From Lichina pygmaea (Eukaryota > Ascomycota > Lichinomycetes > Lichinales > Lichinaceae), in contig OY730171.1 of the NCBI GenBank assembly GCA_963422465.1, forward strand, positions 4,298,202 through 4,362,201: a stretch of DNA of 64,000 nt, in the 5' to 3' direction. Below, one piece after another: positions 33,474-44,900 of the stretch. Within the stretch, counting starts at the first letter, position 1. Every line of letters starts with the position of its first letter. A program made the position numbers and the translations under genes. The notes under the pieces were generated by a model. The model had not been told where the DNA came from, made no database searches, and saw nothing but the letters and a program-made list of their open reading frames with translations.

Positions 33474-34745
33474 CTAGCGGTCGGCTTGCGCGGCTTGCTC
33501 CTGTTCTTGTCGGCCCAAGACGGCCTTCCACTGATCGGCGAACTCGCGCAACGGGCCCGGTCCAGCTAGAGACGCATCGACCACGTCCTTGGGCAACTTG
33601 TGCGCGCTGTACTGCGGCGTCGTGAAGCTGTACGCCTCTGGGTCGTCTCTCTTGACCAGTCGAAACTCGGGACTGAAGGGAACGACGTCGACGTCGGGAT
33701 CGCGGGAGGGCGATCCGTGCTCGGGAAGCTCCATGCGTAGCAGTCCGAGCCACGAGAAAAGTAGCGGATCGGTGCTCGGCGCCCAAGGGTTGATGTCGAT
33801 CAGCCACACGCGCTTGTGCGGTGGTGGCATGTACACGTCGAACACAAAGTCCTCGTCCGGGAAGGTGTCCTTGAGATGTCTCTCGAAGAAGTCCTGTATC
33901 CGTTCGCGCAACGAGTCCACCATCGCAAAGAGAAAGTCAAAGTGGTTGAGATCGCGCTGGCAGATGGCGAGAATCTCGCGCGACCGGACGAAGCAGCGGA
34001 ACTCGACGGACGGGTTCATCTCGACCCACTTTCTCAGCACCAACACGAACGGTATGCCTATGGCGGCAGAAGGTGCTTCTGCTTCTGCCTCGGCGGAGAT
34101 GACGGCGGTCTCGCCTCGCTCCGGCTCGCTATCGTCGTCCTCACAAGGATCAAAGGGCATCGTCAAATCATGCGTGATGAAGTCCGAGCTTTTCAGCAAG
34201 AGGTAAACGTCACTGGGCGTCCGACACTCCATCGAGTTGGTGGCGGATATCCAGGTGGCATCCTTGGGAGCAGACCAGTTGAGCTTGGGCGCGACGCTGC
34301 CGCCGAGCTCGGCGATCGTGTCTTTGATCTGTCTATGCACGTCGCGGAAAAGCTCAGATGGGTCCAGCAGAGTATCGGCGTCGTCATCGTCCTCGTAATC
34401 CGATCGGGCTGATGGATCGTCCGAGAAGACGCCACTATCTTGGTCCGCCCACGTCGGCTGCGGGTCATCGTCGTCGTCGGGAAGCACGATACCATCCTCG
34501 AGGAGGTACTCCACGAAAGGTATTGAAAGCTCGACGATACGGGCTTTGGGAGTGATAGATCGATAGCTGTGACGATCATCCACATTGTCAGCTGCGGCAT
34601 GCTTCACCTGCAAGGGGGGGGGGGGGGGGGGGGGGGGTCACTAGATTCTTCAGACGTACAGGTCATGCCAGTGTGAATATGAGCAATGCCGTATGTGTGA
34701 TTTTCGGATGGGCTTGAAGGGCAGTCTCTCCAAACGAGTCTCCAT
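33474..34745 (-). CDS. CDC123: CDC123, eIF2 assembly chaperone
   Basis: Cdc123 is a cytosolic ATP-grasp-like protein that promotes assembly of the eIF2 heterotrimer, and so translation initiation and cell-cycle progression. Two exons, 34745-34660 and 34566-33474, close to 392 aa. The small first exon supplies [13 protein letters not shown] and the junction continues [13 protein letters not shown], matching the family's C-x-F-x-x-W...TPKARII start. Other marks are [51 protein letters not shown] and VWLIDINPW (the metal-binding D-x-N of ATP-grasp enzymes). An acidic insert ([17 protein letters not shown]) is usual. The intron contains a 24-base poly-G run (poly-C on the coding strand). The gene is divergent from CWC21 across 207 bp. 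Confidence 0.94.
34614..34637. repeat. 24-base poly-G tract inside the CDC123 intron
   Basis: Uninterrupted G on the plus strand. On the coding strand it reads as a C-run that forms the pyrimidine-rich stretch upstream of the splice acceptor. Confidence 0.9.
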
Positions 34746-34952
34746 CTTGGAAGTCTCTCATCCGAATGTTCGGCGGTGAGCTTGACGACTGTCGCGTCAA
34801 TACACAAGCGCGATAGCCGCCACCTCACTACCGTACGGTACGGTACTCGTACGCCCGCCAGTGGGCGGCTATTTGGATTACGTAAGTGAAGATCGTTCTT
34901 AATGTAGGTGTCTCCCACGTCTCTCAACGCTCTCAAGGGTATCTCCTCCAAC

Positions 34953-35555
34953 ATGTCGTCTAACGTCGGTCTTTCAACGCCGCGCGGCTCTGGCACGAGT
35001 GGCTATGTCCAGCGCAATCTATCTTACTTGAAGCCTCGTGATAACGTGGCGCCGTACCCAACCAAGGATCTCGACCGTTTCAAGCAGCAGCATCGGCAGC
35101 GCCAACCTGACAAAGACATCCTTGAACATGAGCGGAGGAGGCTAGTGGAGGTGAAGGTCCTTGAGCTGAGGGACAAGCTTGAGGACGACGGGTCAGTCTC
35201 CGTTTCCTTCCATCGTGCCCTCTCATTCATGGATCCCGGCGAGGATTGGTTGGTGTCATCGCGTCGACCGAAACTAAATCATCTTGCCCCAAGCTCTAGG
35301 GTTGATGAAGAGGAGATTGAGAAGCAAACGTCCGAGCTGAGGGAGAAGCTACTGGCAGAGAGAGCGGGTAGCCGTGACAGGAACGCCAACCAAAGGAAGC
35401 AGTTCAAGGTCCATGAGGTCCATGAACAAGCACGTGCCAAGATCGAGGAGAGTGAGAAGCTCAGAAAGGCTCTCGGAATCAGCGAAAACTACGAGGAAGG
35501 AGGCCATTGGCGCAGACAGGAGGAACGGCTGCGGAACTCGGTGCGCGACCAATGA
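34953..35555 (+). CDS. CWC21: CWC21/SRRM2-type pre-mRNA splicing factor
   Basis: Cwc21 is a small NineTeen-complex-associated spliceosome component bound near Prp8 and Snu114. Exons 34953-35191 and 35300-35555 give 164 aa. The start is set by the conserved block VGLSTPRGSGTSGYVQRNLS. The cwf21 domain (ILEHERRRLVEVKVLELRDK, then across the intron VDEEEIEKQTSELREKLL) binds Prp8. A charged coiled coil (HEQARAKIEESEKLRKALGI) and a short basic end follow. The 108-nt intron is itself open in frame, so unspliced reading gives a misleading 215-aa protein. The gene converges with the enoyl-CoA isomerase gene. Confidence 0.93.
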   Translation: MSSNVGLSTPRGSGTSGYVQRNLSYLKPRDNVAPYPTKDLDRFKQQHRQRQPDKDILEHERRRLVEVKVLELRDKLEDDGSVSVSFHRALSFMDPGEDWLVSSRRPKLNHLAPSSRVDEEEIEKQTSELREKLLAERAGSRDRNANQRKQFKVHEVHEQARAKIEESEKLRKALGISENYEEGGHWRRQEERLRNSVRDQ

Positions 35556-35730
35556 GCTGACCAGCGACGACCCGGGCTCGGATTACTGCCGTGGATGCTC
35601 TGGGCAGCTGCAATGATCACCATAAAGACATTCACGGTCTTTTACACCAGGAGTTCCGCGAGATAAGGTCGGAGGCGGATCAACACCTATGATTACCCAA
35701 AGCGCGAATCATTCGATGAATATTTCCGAG

Positions 35731-36665
35731 TTATAGCTTGTGCTTCTTCTCCCGTTTGGCGATCTTGTCCAGCTCCTTCCCGGGCGTACCGGTTGTGAAT
35801 CGCTCCAATCCCTCGAAGACTTCTTCCATGTTCTGTCGATCGAGGATAGCTCTGTCCGGCTGCCGGATGAGCGCCTTTGTCTTCAAGAGGCTATCCGGGT
35901 GGAGATGGTCACTCAGAAGACGGTTCTGGATCTCGCCAATGACCTTGTCCCGGAATCTGGCCTCGTCACCACCAGTGTCGAATATCCTGTTCACGAACCC
36001 GGCCTGCAACAGCTCTTCCGCGGGGATACGCTTGCTCATGATCAGGGCTTCATTCGCCCTCGCGATGCCCAGCCGCTGCGCAAATGCATGGCTCGAACCG
36101 CCTTCTGCTACCAGGCCAAGGGAAGTGAATGGCGTCAAAATGAAGGCGTCGGGTGTCGCATAGATAAAGTCCGAGAAGGCACTCAAGGCGGCCGAAAGCC
36201 CAACGGCGGGGCCGTTCATGCCCGTCACCAAGATTTTGGGATGGGCATAGAAGGCTCTTGTGAGGTCCATATTATGGGCGAGGAAACTCCGGAGCCAACT
36301 GCGGCGGGCATCGGGTCCGTCCGACACGCCGCGATGAGCAGCAACGTCCGCGCCTCTACACAGAGCCGACATTTCTCAGGACTTAGCTGCTACGTGGGCT
36401 CGAGAAGTTTGGCTTGGTGGAGGAGACAGAGCCGCTAATCAGTTGAGGAGAAATGCAGGAGACCTCACGCTGAGAAATACCGTCCCGTGCCAATCAGCAA
36501 CGTGACGTAGACGTCTTTGCGCTCAGCAACCTCCCGCAGGCAATCGCCTAGGCGGTAGTAGAGGTCGCCGTCAAGAGCGTTCAGTTTTTCGGCGTTGTTC
36601 AGAGTGATGATCGCCAGCGCGCCTTGATACTCCAATGCCACGCGCTTCTCTGTGGAAGTGACCAT
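35731..36665 (-). CDS. Peroxisomal enoyl-CoA isomerase/hydratase (ECI-type)
   Basis: A crotonase-superfamily enzyme, most like the peroxisomal delta3,delta2-enoyl-CoA isomerase needed to degrade unsaturated fatty acids. Exons 36665-36469 and 36355-35731 give 273 aa; the junction forms GRYFSAGADV, the first half of the oxyanion hole. The second half is GMNGPAVGLSAAL. The ECI-type motif FTSLGLVAEGGSSHAFAQRL supplies the Glu at the usual isomerase catalytic position. The protein ends KKHKL, a variant type-1 peroxisomal targeting signal (H-K-L). Isomerase rather than hydratase is inferred from the single Glu pattern. It is divergent from PET100 across 210 bp. Confidence 0.9.
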
Positions 36666-36875
36666 CTTAAATATCTTTTCTGATGACCTTTGACGATCTT
36701 ACGTTAGGGTAGTCATCAATGGTGCTTAGTCATCAGATCTGCTTACTCATTCAGATACCGTACGAACTTTTAGAGCTCCATCGGAAGGTCGTCCATGCGT
36801 CGGGATGTCAAACAAGACGGCACTTCCAACAACAGGGCCTTGACCGGTCTCATACAAGGTCTAAAAGTCATCAAG

Positions 36876-37409
36876 ATGGGTGGCCCGAACCTCGAGATCT
36901 TCAAGGTCAGTAAAAACGTCTCCTCTCCTACGATGTCCGCCTCGTCCATCGGCACAGAGAAAGAGCGACGATCTGCAACGACGCGGCCGGCGGACCATAA
37001 GCCAAGGAGGATACGTCGAGCACGGGGGGAAATATGTTAGCTACGCAACATCAAGACGAGATCAAAGCTAACCTCACCCTCGCCTCTCCCCCTCCCTCCG
37101 CAGTTCGGCATGTACATCATGTTCCCCATCGGGATCATGTACTACTTCGGCACGAACCTCGAGAACCGTTTCTCCGTGCCGGATTTCTGGCCCAAGGCCA
37201 GCGAATGCAACCGTATCCCCTTCGACAGAGACGAGCTCCGTGAGGAGCTTCATCGCATGAAGACGCAACGACTGCACCGACGCGCGAGGAGATTGCAGAG
37301 GGAGAAGGCCGAAGCCGAGGCCCTCGTCGATGCCGAAGGTCACGGCCGGGCACAGGCGCCGAATGCGGTGCGCGTGGAGGCGGCGAGTAGAGGGATAGGT
37401 GGTTCTTGA
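36876..37409 (+). CDS. PET100: PET100, cytochrome c oxidase assembly chaperone
   Basis: Pet100 is a small inner-membrane mitochondrial protein that holds cytochrome c oxidase subunits during assembly of complex IV. Exon 1 (36876-36905) encodes MGGPNLEIFK; after a 198-nt intron exon 2 (37104-37409) continues FGMYIMFPIGIMYYFGTNLE, the single transmembrane segment and family hallmark, then FWPKASECNRIPFDRDELRE. The 111-aa length matches the family. The C-terminal half is a basic, Glu/Arg/Ala-rich helix. An upstream in-frame ATG (36795) exists, but the conserved start is M-G-G-P-N. It is convergent with the TACO1-like gene, stop codons about 170 bp apart. Confidence 0.92.
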
Positions 37410-37580
37410 CAAGGTGCTTGGTCTTGTCACGAGATTCTCTTGGCTTTTTGGGGCGACTGGGGAGTTCTGAACGGGGTTCTCGGAGAGTGGAGTTACGGCA
37501 TCATGTTTCCACGGGGCCGTTCGGGGTCGATCTGCCCGTGGCGCTCGTCGGTTGGGGCATAGATTGCATGCTTGTCTTCC

Positions 37581-38678
37581 TCAAAGGGCGATTTTGCTCT
37601 TGAAGTTTGCCCAGGCATCGTCGTCGACGCTACCTTGTGTAATGTTCATAAAGACGCTCTGCACGCCCTGCTCCTTTTGCAAGTCGTCTACAAAGTCGCC
37701 AAGCTGCTTCACCGTCCCTTCGGACGGGGCTTCCACCATCGTGTCGCTCGCAGGGAACCATAATATCTCTGATGAGTGCAACTTCAGCCCGAGAGAAGTG
37801 GTGAGCTCGGTCGCCACGGATGCCGTTCGCGATGGTTCGGTGTACACCTGCCAGGTCCCATCGGCAACGCATGTCTCAGTTTGCAAACTCGAGAGAGACG
37901 TAGAAAGAGAGAGAGGACGGCTTACGACGATGTTTCCATCATTCGTAGTCTCGATATCCTCGGCCCCAGCCTCCAACGCTTCGTCCAGCACGTCATCCGC
38001 CGTTCGACCACGTTCGTCCGGCTCGAAAGTGATCCGGCCTCTTTTGTTGAACATGTACCCTATCGGGGAGAGTGCTCCCTCGTGGTACTTGATCGTCGCC
38101 CGCACCTCCTGTAGCGTGCGAAGCTTGCTGTCCGTCTGGCAGTCGATGACCACAGCGACCGAGGGCGGAACCACCGCCTCGATCAGCATCGACTCCAACG
38201 GCTTTCCTGTAGCCGTGACGCCTTGGCCCCGCGCGATGGCTACTTCGATGGATGCTTTCGGGAACCCGGCTAGTCGCATCATGTGAGCGTCCGCGCAGCT
38301 GGGTGACCGGACTCCGGGCGACTCACCTTGCTTGGCTTCCGAGATGGCCGCGACCAGACGAGGGTTGTCCGCCGGATCTGCGCCGAAGGCTGATGGGATA
38401 TGACGATGATTAGCCAGTCCGCTCTGGCTCGCTCGAGTGGTAGCAGCCTCTCGATGCTGACCTTTGGTGGCATACGCTATCTCTTTCGATAAGAGGGACC
38501 GCTGGCTGTTCTTTTGCGCGTCGTTCTTTCCTTTGTCATTCTTGATCTTCGACCAGCGATTGTGTCCCGAGGACAGCCTGGTGGTGTCCGATAGATGCCT
38601 GCAGAAGAGACATCGACCTATCAAGCCGCTGGTGCTTCGTGACGAGCGCTGATAGAGTGCTGTTGACATCATGCCCAT
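37581..38678 (-). CDS. TACO1/YebC-family mitochondrial translation factor
   Basis: YebC/PmpR-family protein; mitochondrial members (TACO1, yeast Dpc29) assist translation of mitochondrially encoded subunits. Exons 38678-38462, 38389-38327, 38269-37926 and 37847-37581 close to 296 aa. The N-terminus is Arg/Ser-rich and acid-poor (mitochondrial presequence), followed by the family opening GHNRWSKIKNDKGKNDAQK. Across introns it reads GADPADNPRLVAAISEAKQ and AGFPKASIEVAIARGQG, then IEAVVPPSVAVVIDCQTDSK, MFNKRGRITFEP and the second domain DVLDEALEAGAEDIE. Reading straight through introns 1 and 2 stays open, so an unspliced model would wrongly add about 50 residues. The gene is divergent from LAA1 across 297 bp. 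Confidence 0.93.
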   Translation of the reverse strand: MGMMSTALYQRSSRSTSGLIGRCLFCRHLSDTTRLSSGHNRWSKIKNDKGKNDAQKNSQRSLLSKEIAYATKGQHREAATTRASQSGLANHRHIPSAFGADPADNPRLVAAISEAKQGESPGVRSPSCADAHMMRLAGFPKASIEVAIARGQGVTATGKPLESMLIEAVVPPSVAVVIDCQTDSKLRTLQEVRATIKYHEGALSPIGYMFNKRGRITFEPDERGRTADDVLDEALEAGAEDIETTNDGNIVVSRPLSLSTSLSSLQTETCVADGTWQVYTEPSRTASVATELTTSLGLKLHSSEILWFPASDTMVEAPSEGTVKQLGDFVDDLQKEQGVQSVFMNITQGSVDDDAWANFKSKIAL

Positions 38679-38975
38679 ACCATGCTGATGTTGCGGCAGC
38701 TGTGTAAATCACCGTACAAACGGCGCAGGTGGGATGATGGAAAGTGACCCCTAGTCTATGGGCCCGTTGACCCTACTGGTAGGTGAAGCCTAACGTGTGC
38801 GATCGAGTTTCTGCACTAAAGAGTCTAATTCTAGGCTTTGTAGGCCTGCAACTCGCCTAGCGCATAGTGCTTTTTCCCGGGTATTGTCGGTAGGCGCTCG
38901 CTGCCCGGAGCCGTAGCACTGCAACCACACGACTGCCCCTAACGACCGTTTTTCACCGAGGGCGCGAGCTGGGCA
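38679..38975. promoter_or_regulatory. Bidirectional promoter region TACO1-like / LAA1
   Basis: 297 bp between two head-to-head start codons must supply both promoters. I see no TATA box or clear repeated operator; there is a GTCTAATTCTAGGCTTTG patch near 38821. Confidence 0.45.
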
Positions 38976-41900
38976 ATGTCGGAAAGAAAGTCGTTGAGCA
39001 AGACCCCTGGCGCAGCATCAGGTCCGGAGCTCGACATATCCAAGCTTCATTCCCTTTCCTCGGAGCAGCAAGAACTCTACATACTAACCTTCTCGGCCGC
39101 CCTTGTTCGAGACATCGAAGGCGCCGACGCCAAGGACATTTCTGCACGACACCCTCAACTCAAGAAGGAGCTGTTCAACATCCTGACGCTGTCATCACCC
39201 GCGGTCACGAGGGTCGTCAGAAACAACATCGGCAGATCTTTTGCGTGCCTGTTCAGTTCAGGTGATGGAAAAGGACTCTACGAGACCGTGAAGGAGCTTC
39301 TGGACATACTTAGCGCCGGCAAGGCCGAGAGCGAGTTACGAACCAAGCATGCAGCCGCTCACTGCTTGGGAGAGATCTTCCGCGCTACGGGGGAGGGTGC
39401 TCGATCACAGTCCACCCTTGCCGTTCTTGCCATATACCGCTTGATCAAGCCTGCTCAGAACAATGCCGGTCTCAGAAGCTCGCTCTTCAGAGCTCTTGGA
39501 AAGATAGCTGGCCGTCTAGGAGACTCTCTGGACGAAGCACTCCTTCGAGATGTCTGGAAGTCTGCTCGAGTGGCGGCGTCCACTGACAAATCTCTTCTTG
39601 CTCAGAAAAGCGCTCTCTGGTGCTTGGAGCAGCTGATAAGGACGACATCCTCTTTTGACGACCTCCACGACTTTGAAAGTCTGAAGACCGCAACGTTCAA
39701 AGCCCTGGATAGTCCGGCGGCGTCGGTGAGGCATGCCGCCGCATCTACGTTTGCCGCTGCCCTGGTCAAATACTTCTCGGGAGAGACCTCCGTACACACC
39801 GTGTCCAAGCAGAGGAAGGCCAAGAAAACAAGTAGAAAGGAGCCTGCCGAGTTCGAAGAGAGCCAAGACGCCAAGAGATCCGAGTCACCAGGTCCGAAGA
39901 AGCAGGCTACGCGCACAACTTTGAGTCTTCTTGAGCTGCTCAGGCAGCTGGCTGCTCAGTACACACGCAGTTCCACGTCGAACAGGACCAGGGCTGGTCT
40001 GGCTGCGTGTTACTGCTGCTTGTTTAAGACTCTCGGTCGAGAGATCGTCGAGGGCCAGTACATGAGAATCGCGGACCATCTCTTCAATGACATCCTCAGT
40101 CATCCGGTGGTCACATCAAACAGATATCGCTTGCTCATATCCAGGAAGTTCGTGCGTGTCATTCTCGAGAATATCGTCGGACAGGAGGTCTTGGGAGAGA
40201 CAGCGCAGCTGAACGCGGCGAGGGCTTTGGTCAACGACGTTTTGAAGAACTACCCCCAGGTCATCAAAGAGAGGCCGGAGCCCACCAAACACGCCATCGC
40301 GGCGGCTCTTAGCGCGTTGACCACGTTGCTAAAGGATCTGGGCTCCGCGGCCAACGGCCTTGCCGATGCCTGCAGGGACGGTCTCCTGCAGGTGCTGGAG
40401 CATCCCAGCTACACAGTACAGATATGCACGTCCTATTGCCTCCGGACTTTTGTGTTGGTGTGTCCACAGGAGCTCTTGTCGTGCGTCACTGTCTGCATAA
40501 ACAGTGTCAAACGCGAGGTCGGCCTTCTCAAGTCACCTCGACACTCGCATAGGAAGTGCGTTGGCTACGCGAATGGATTGGCTTCGATGCTCAGTACTGG
40601 TCCAGAGCGTCCGGTCTATTGTTCCATGGACGTGAATCTGGGTGTTCTGTCCTTGGCCAACGAGCTTCTCAAGTCAAGTGGCGGGTCCGAGCTCCGAGTC
40701 TCGGCCACACAGATACAGGTGGCCTGGATTCTCATGGGTGGATTGATGTCTTTTGGGCCCGTCTTTGTGAAGAAAATACTTCCACGGCTCTTTTTCCTCT
40801 GGAAGAATGCCCTTCCTCGACCACTGTCGAAGGCTGAGATTGCACAGCGGAGCCCTTTGGAGCTGAGTTTTCTCGCCCACGTTCGCGAATGCGCGCTTGG
40901 CTGTCTGCTGGCCTTTCTGGAGTGCAACAGCAAACTGCTCACGGCAGATCTTGTGAGGCGGATAGCCGGTCTTCTACAGAACACTACGCTTTTTCTCAAC
41001 CATCTCCCGTCGAAGAAGAACGTCGACGACATCTTGCAGAGATTGTCGCCGTCTCTGCAATTGTGTGACTACGAGCTCATGGTCCGCCGGCGGGTTCTAC
41101 AATCATACATACGGCTGTTGCGTCTGAGCTCATCGAACACGAGAGATACCCTCCTGCAACCCGACATCCTGACTCTGACGGCATCCTTGTTTGCGCATCC
41201 AGACGACTATACGTCCGGCTCGCTCAGCACATCCATCGCAAGCTCTGCTGGGAATTTCGATAGCGTCTGGGAAATCGGAGACAACCACGGCTTTGGTGTG
41301 ACTGGCATGCTGAGGGGCTTCGAGTTGAGAAGCATGCCCAAAGAGGATCGAACGGAGAGTCGCCATTGGCTTACCAAACAAGGCGCAGAGGCTACCATTG
41401 ATGAAACGGTTTGTCCATCCACCAATCCTGGCGATGGAGATGACGACAATCTGACTTTCCAAGCTACGCTCACCCACGTCTGGCGCAAGGGAACACGACT
41501 CCGTGTCTCTGTATGTCAGCTCGGTGGAGAAGTGGGATGGTCTTCCAGACCCTCCATCGACAGAAACCGTCAATGCTGCCATCTCCCTCTTCGCGGTGTC
41601 TCTTCCGCTACAATCCACCAGGATCCAAGAAAGCATCTTGGAGCAGTTGGCAACTTTCATATCGTCTTCAATTCTCAACCGAGATCCTGGTAGGAAGGCC
41701 GCCGTAACCGCGAACGTCGCCGTCGCGTTGCTAGCGACTCTGAAAGTTGCCTCGAGGGAGACCGACTCGGCTCCGGGCGATCTGACTGACGGAAGGGTGC
41801 AGAGAACTCTACAAAATCTGCTTGAGGTAAGTCATCTCGTGAGTTGGCAACGTCCGATGCTGAAAAGAGCAGGGGCTCGTTGTACATCCGGATGTATTGG

Positions 41901-44900
41901 TACGAAACGTGGCGAGCGAGGCGCTAGGTCGCCTCTGTAGTATCGCGGGCAATTCTTTTACGGCCAATGTGATCAAGCAGCTCATTGATACTATCGTCTC
42001 GAACAGAGAACCAAACGCGCGAGCTGGATGTGCGGCGGCTCTTGGGTGCATCCATGCTCAAGTCGGTGGTATGGCCGCAGGTTATCATCTCAAAACAATC
42101 TTCGGAGTTCTGCTGTCCCTTAGCGACGACCCACATCCATTGGTGCATTTCTGGGCTTTGGATGGCCTCTCGAAGGTCGCCGATTCTGCAGGCCTGACCT
42201 TTTCCGGGTTCGTATCGAGTGCGCTGGGCATGCTAGCTCAACGGTACGTCAGCGATACTCACAATGCAGAGATACCTCCATCGGCGGCATCAAACATGGA
42301 AGTCGAGTTCTCAGCAACTGCAGCCATTGCAAGATGTCTCGACTCACTTATAAACGTCCTCGGTCCCGACCTACAAGACGTTCACAAAGTTTGCGACTTG
42401 ATCATCACGCTAGCTTCACAGCTGCAAGATGAGGACGATGCGCAGGTTGTCATCGGGACCTTGCGTTGCTTTGAGCACATCTCGACATATGCTGCGGAAC
42501 GCATGGATTTTACTGGTTACGTGCGCAAGCTGCAAACCTTTTTGAAAGCATCGCCGATTGATACCCGCGAAGCCGCTATTGACGGACTCTATAGCTTGGT
42601 GAAGCGCGACGCGGAACACGTTCTCGAGGCGACCAACGCAGGCTTTGAAGATCAAATATGGATGGCCCTGGACCAATCACCCACAAGCTGGGGCCTGCGG
42701 AGGATTGTCAGCAGCTGGCTGCAGCAGACCTGTCTCTCATCCATTGGCTACTGGATAGAGCAGTGTCAAAGATTGATGAAGCAGAGCAGGTCCGAGCCGG
42801 AGCCGGGTCTCAGAGAAAAGGCAGATACTTTCAACACACAAGCAGACATGCAAGATGAAGAGGTGGCTGGTTTTGCCGCAGCTTCGGCCAACGACCGAGA
42901 CGCCTCCTCGACCACGGCCGCCACAGAGCAAGAGTTGCTGAAATGGCAGGTGCGAGCTTTTGCGCTAGACTGCCTGAGCGAGCTTCTTGGCGCCGTTGGC
43001 AAAGCCATGGTCTCATCGGACGAGGACATATCTGCAGGCACAGAACTGCAGTTGAGGGTTGGAGAAGTCATTCGCATCGCTTTCTCGGCGTCGACCTCCC
43101 ACGTAGTTGACTTGCGCATCCGAGGCGTACGCATAATCGATCAGATACTCAAGGCAAGTTCATGTAGCCTCCATGCGAGACCTGGCTTACGAATAACGAT
43201 GACCAGATTTTTGGGAAATCGTCGGATCCAGACTTCCCCGAGGCGTCGCTGCTGGACCAGTATCAAGCGCAGATCAGCTCGGCACTGACGCCGGCGTTTG
43301 CTGCGGACTCTTCTCCAGAACTGGCTGCCGACGCCATCGAAGTGTGCGCAGGGTTTATCGGAACTGGCATCATCACGAGAATCGATCGAATGGGCCGCAT
43401 TCTTCGTCTCTTGGTTTCTGCGTTGGCAGACTTTACAGGTTGGTAAGCGATGCACGAGCCATCTCTTCGACAGCTAAGACGTTCTACAGGTCCGTCTGAC
43501 ACGGCTGCCATCGGTGACTTGAAGGGCCTCGGTCCCAATGCACAAGTCATGGTTAGGACGGCGGTCATATCAGCGTGGGCCGGTCTCCAGGTAGCCCGCA
43601 AAGAGCAGCAGTACTTGGACGACGTTGTCAAGCCCCATATCAATCTTCTGGCGCCTCTCTGGCTTTCCTCGCTGAAAGAATTCGCCCGCATTCGCTTTGC
43701 CCCGGACGACTCGCTCACCAGCAGCTCGTCTCCATTGTCCAGCGACGGCGACTTTGCGAATGGGGATCTAGATCGACAGACCCTCATACAGGTCAGAAAA
43801 TTGAACATCTCGGTTTGGCGCGACTAACGAGAGACATAGTTCTATAAGAACTCTTGGCTCGAGATTCTGGACGCCATCGCCAGTCTTATAAGAGAAGACA
43901 TTGGTTTTGTCTTCGATGCGCTAGACGACAAGGCCGGGCCTGAACCATCCAAAGCCATCAGGCACGGGAATGGCATCAACTACCGGGATGAGCCCGTCGC
44001 ATTCTTCTTTGTCTTATTTGGCATCACCGTGGAAGCTCTGCTTACCAAGTCCACGAGGGATGCCGACACCGTGGAAGATGAAATTCTTCGCCTGCTGGCA
44101 ATCCTCCGAATCATCATCCGCCCCTCGGTGTCCGGACACGCGATCTACCAGGAAGCTGTCTTCTCAGAGACCATAGACCTCATGAATCGGCTTGTTATGA
44201 CGCAAGGGTTGGAAGTACAGACCATCGTCGTGGACATTGCAAGCGATCTGTGCGGATCGCATCCGTCGTCCAGAAGCCAGGAGGGGTGAGCTGATAGCGG
44301 CAAACCCCTAAATGTGTCACATGCTGATGACGAGTGATACAGTCAAGATGGCGATGCCGAGTCGCTATCGGAAGACATTGAGCAGCTGTTCGAACTTACG
44401 CGAATCGTTGTGACAGTCCTGACGAGCCGGCTGCCCACCCTGGCGGACTCAGGTGCCAAAGGTCTGTCAATCTCGGGCATTGGAATCTCGAGCCTACGCT
44501 GACAGTAGGTTCAGGCCGCCCGGAGATTTCTGAGGACGAGGTTTCTCTTTTGCGAGCGTCGCTCGGATCGCTCGTCGGCTCCGCCCAGGTCTTTCCTTCC
44601 GTAATCAAGACGGACTTGTATGCCTGCATCTTCCACATCTTCACGAGTGAGTTTCCGAGACCGGTTCGTCACGAGCAAGACTGATGTTCATGTAGCGATG
44701 CTTGGAACGGCAGCTTGTCAGCCGGCGATGATACCGCAGGCGTTGCCCATTCTGAAACAATTCGTCCAAGACATAACGACTCGATCCGGCGAGGCGTCCG
44801 TCGATGACTTTGTGGTCGCCCAACTGCGCTGCTGTTTGAGGCGATTCCTCGCCATCTACGCCAATGCGCAAAAGCGGGAGACGACGGCGAGCCTCGCTTG

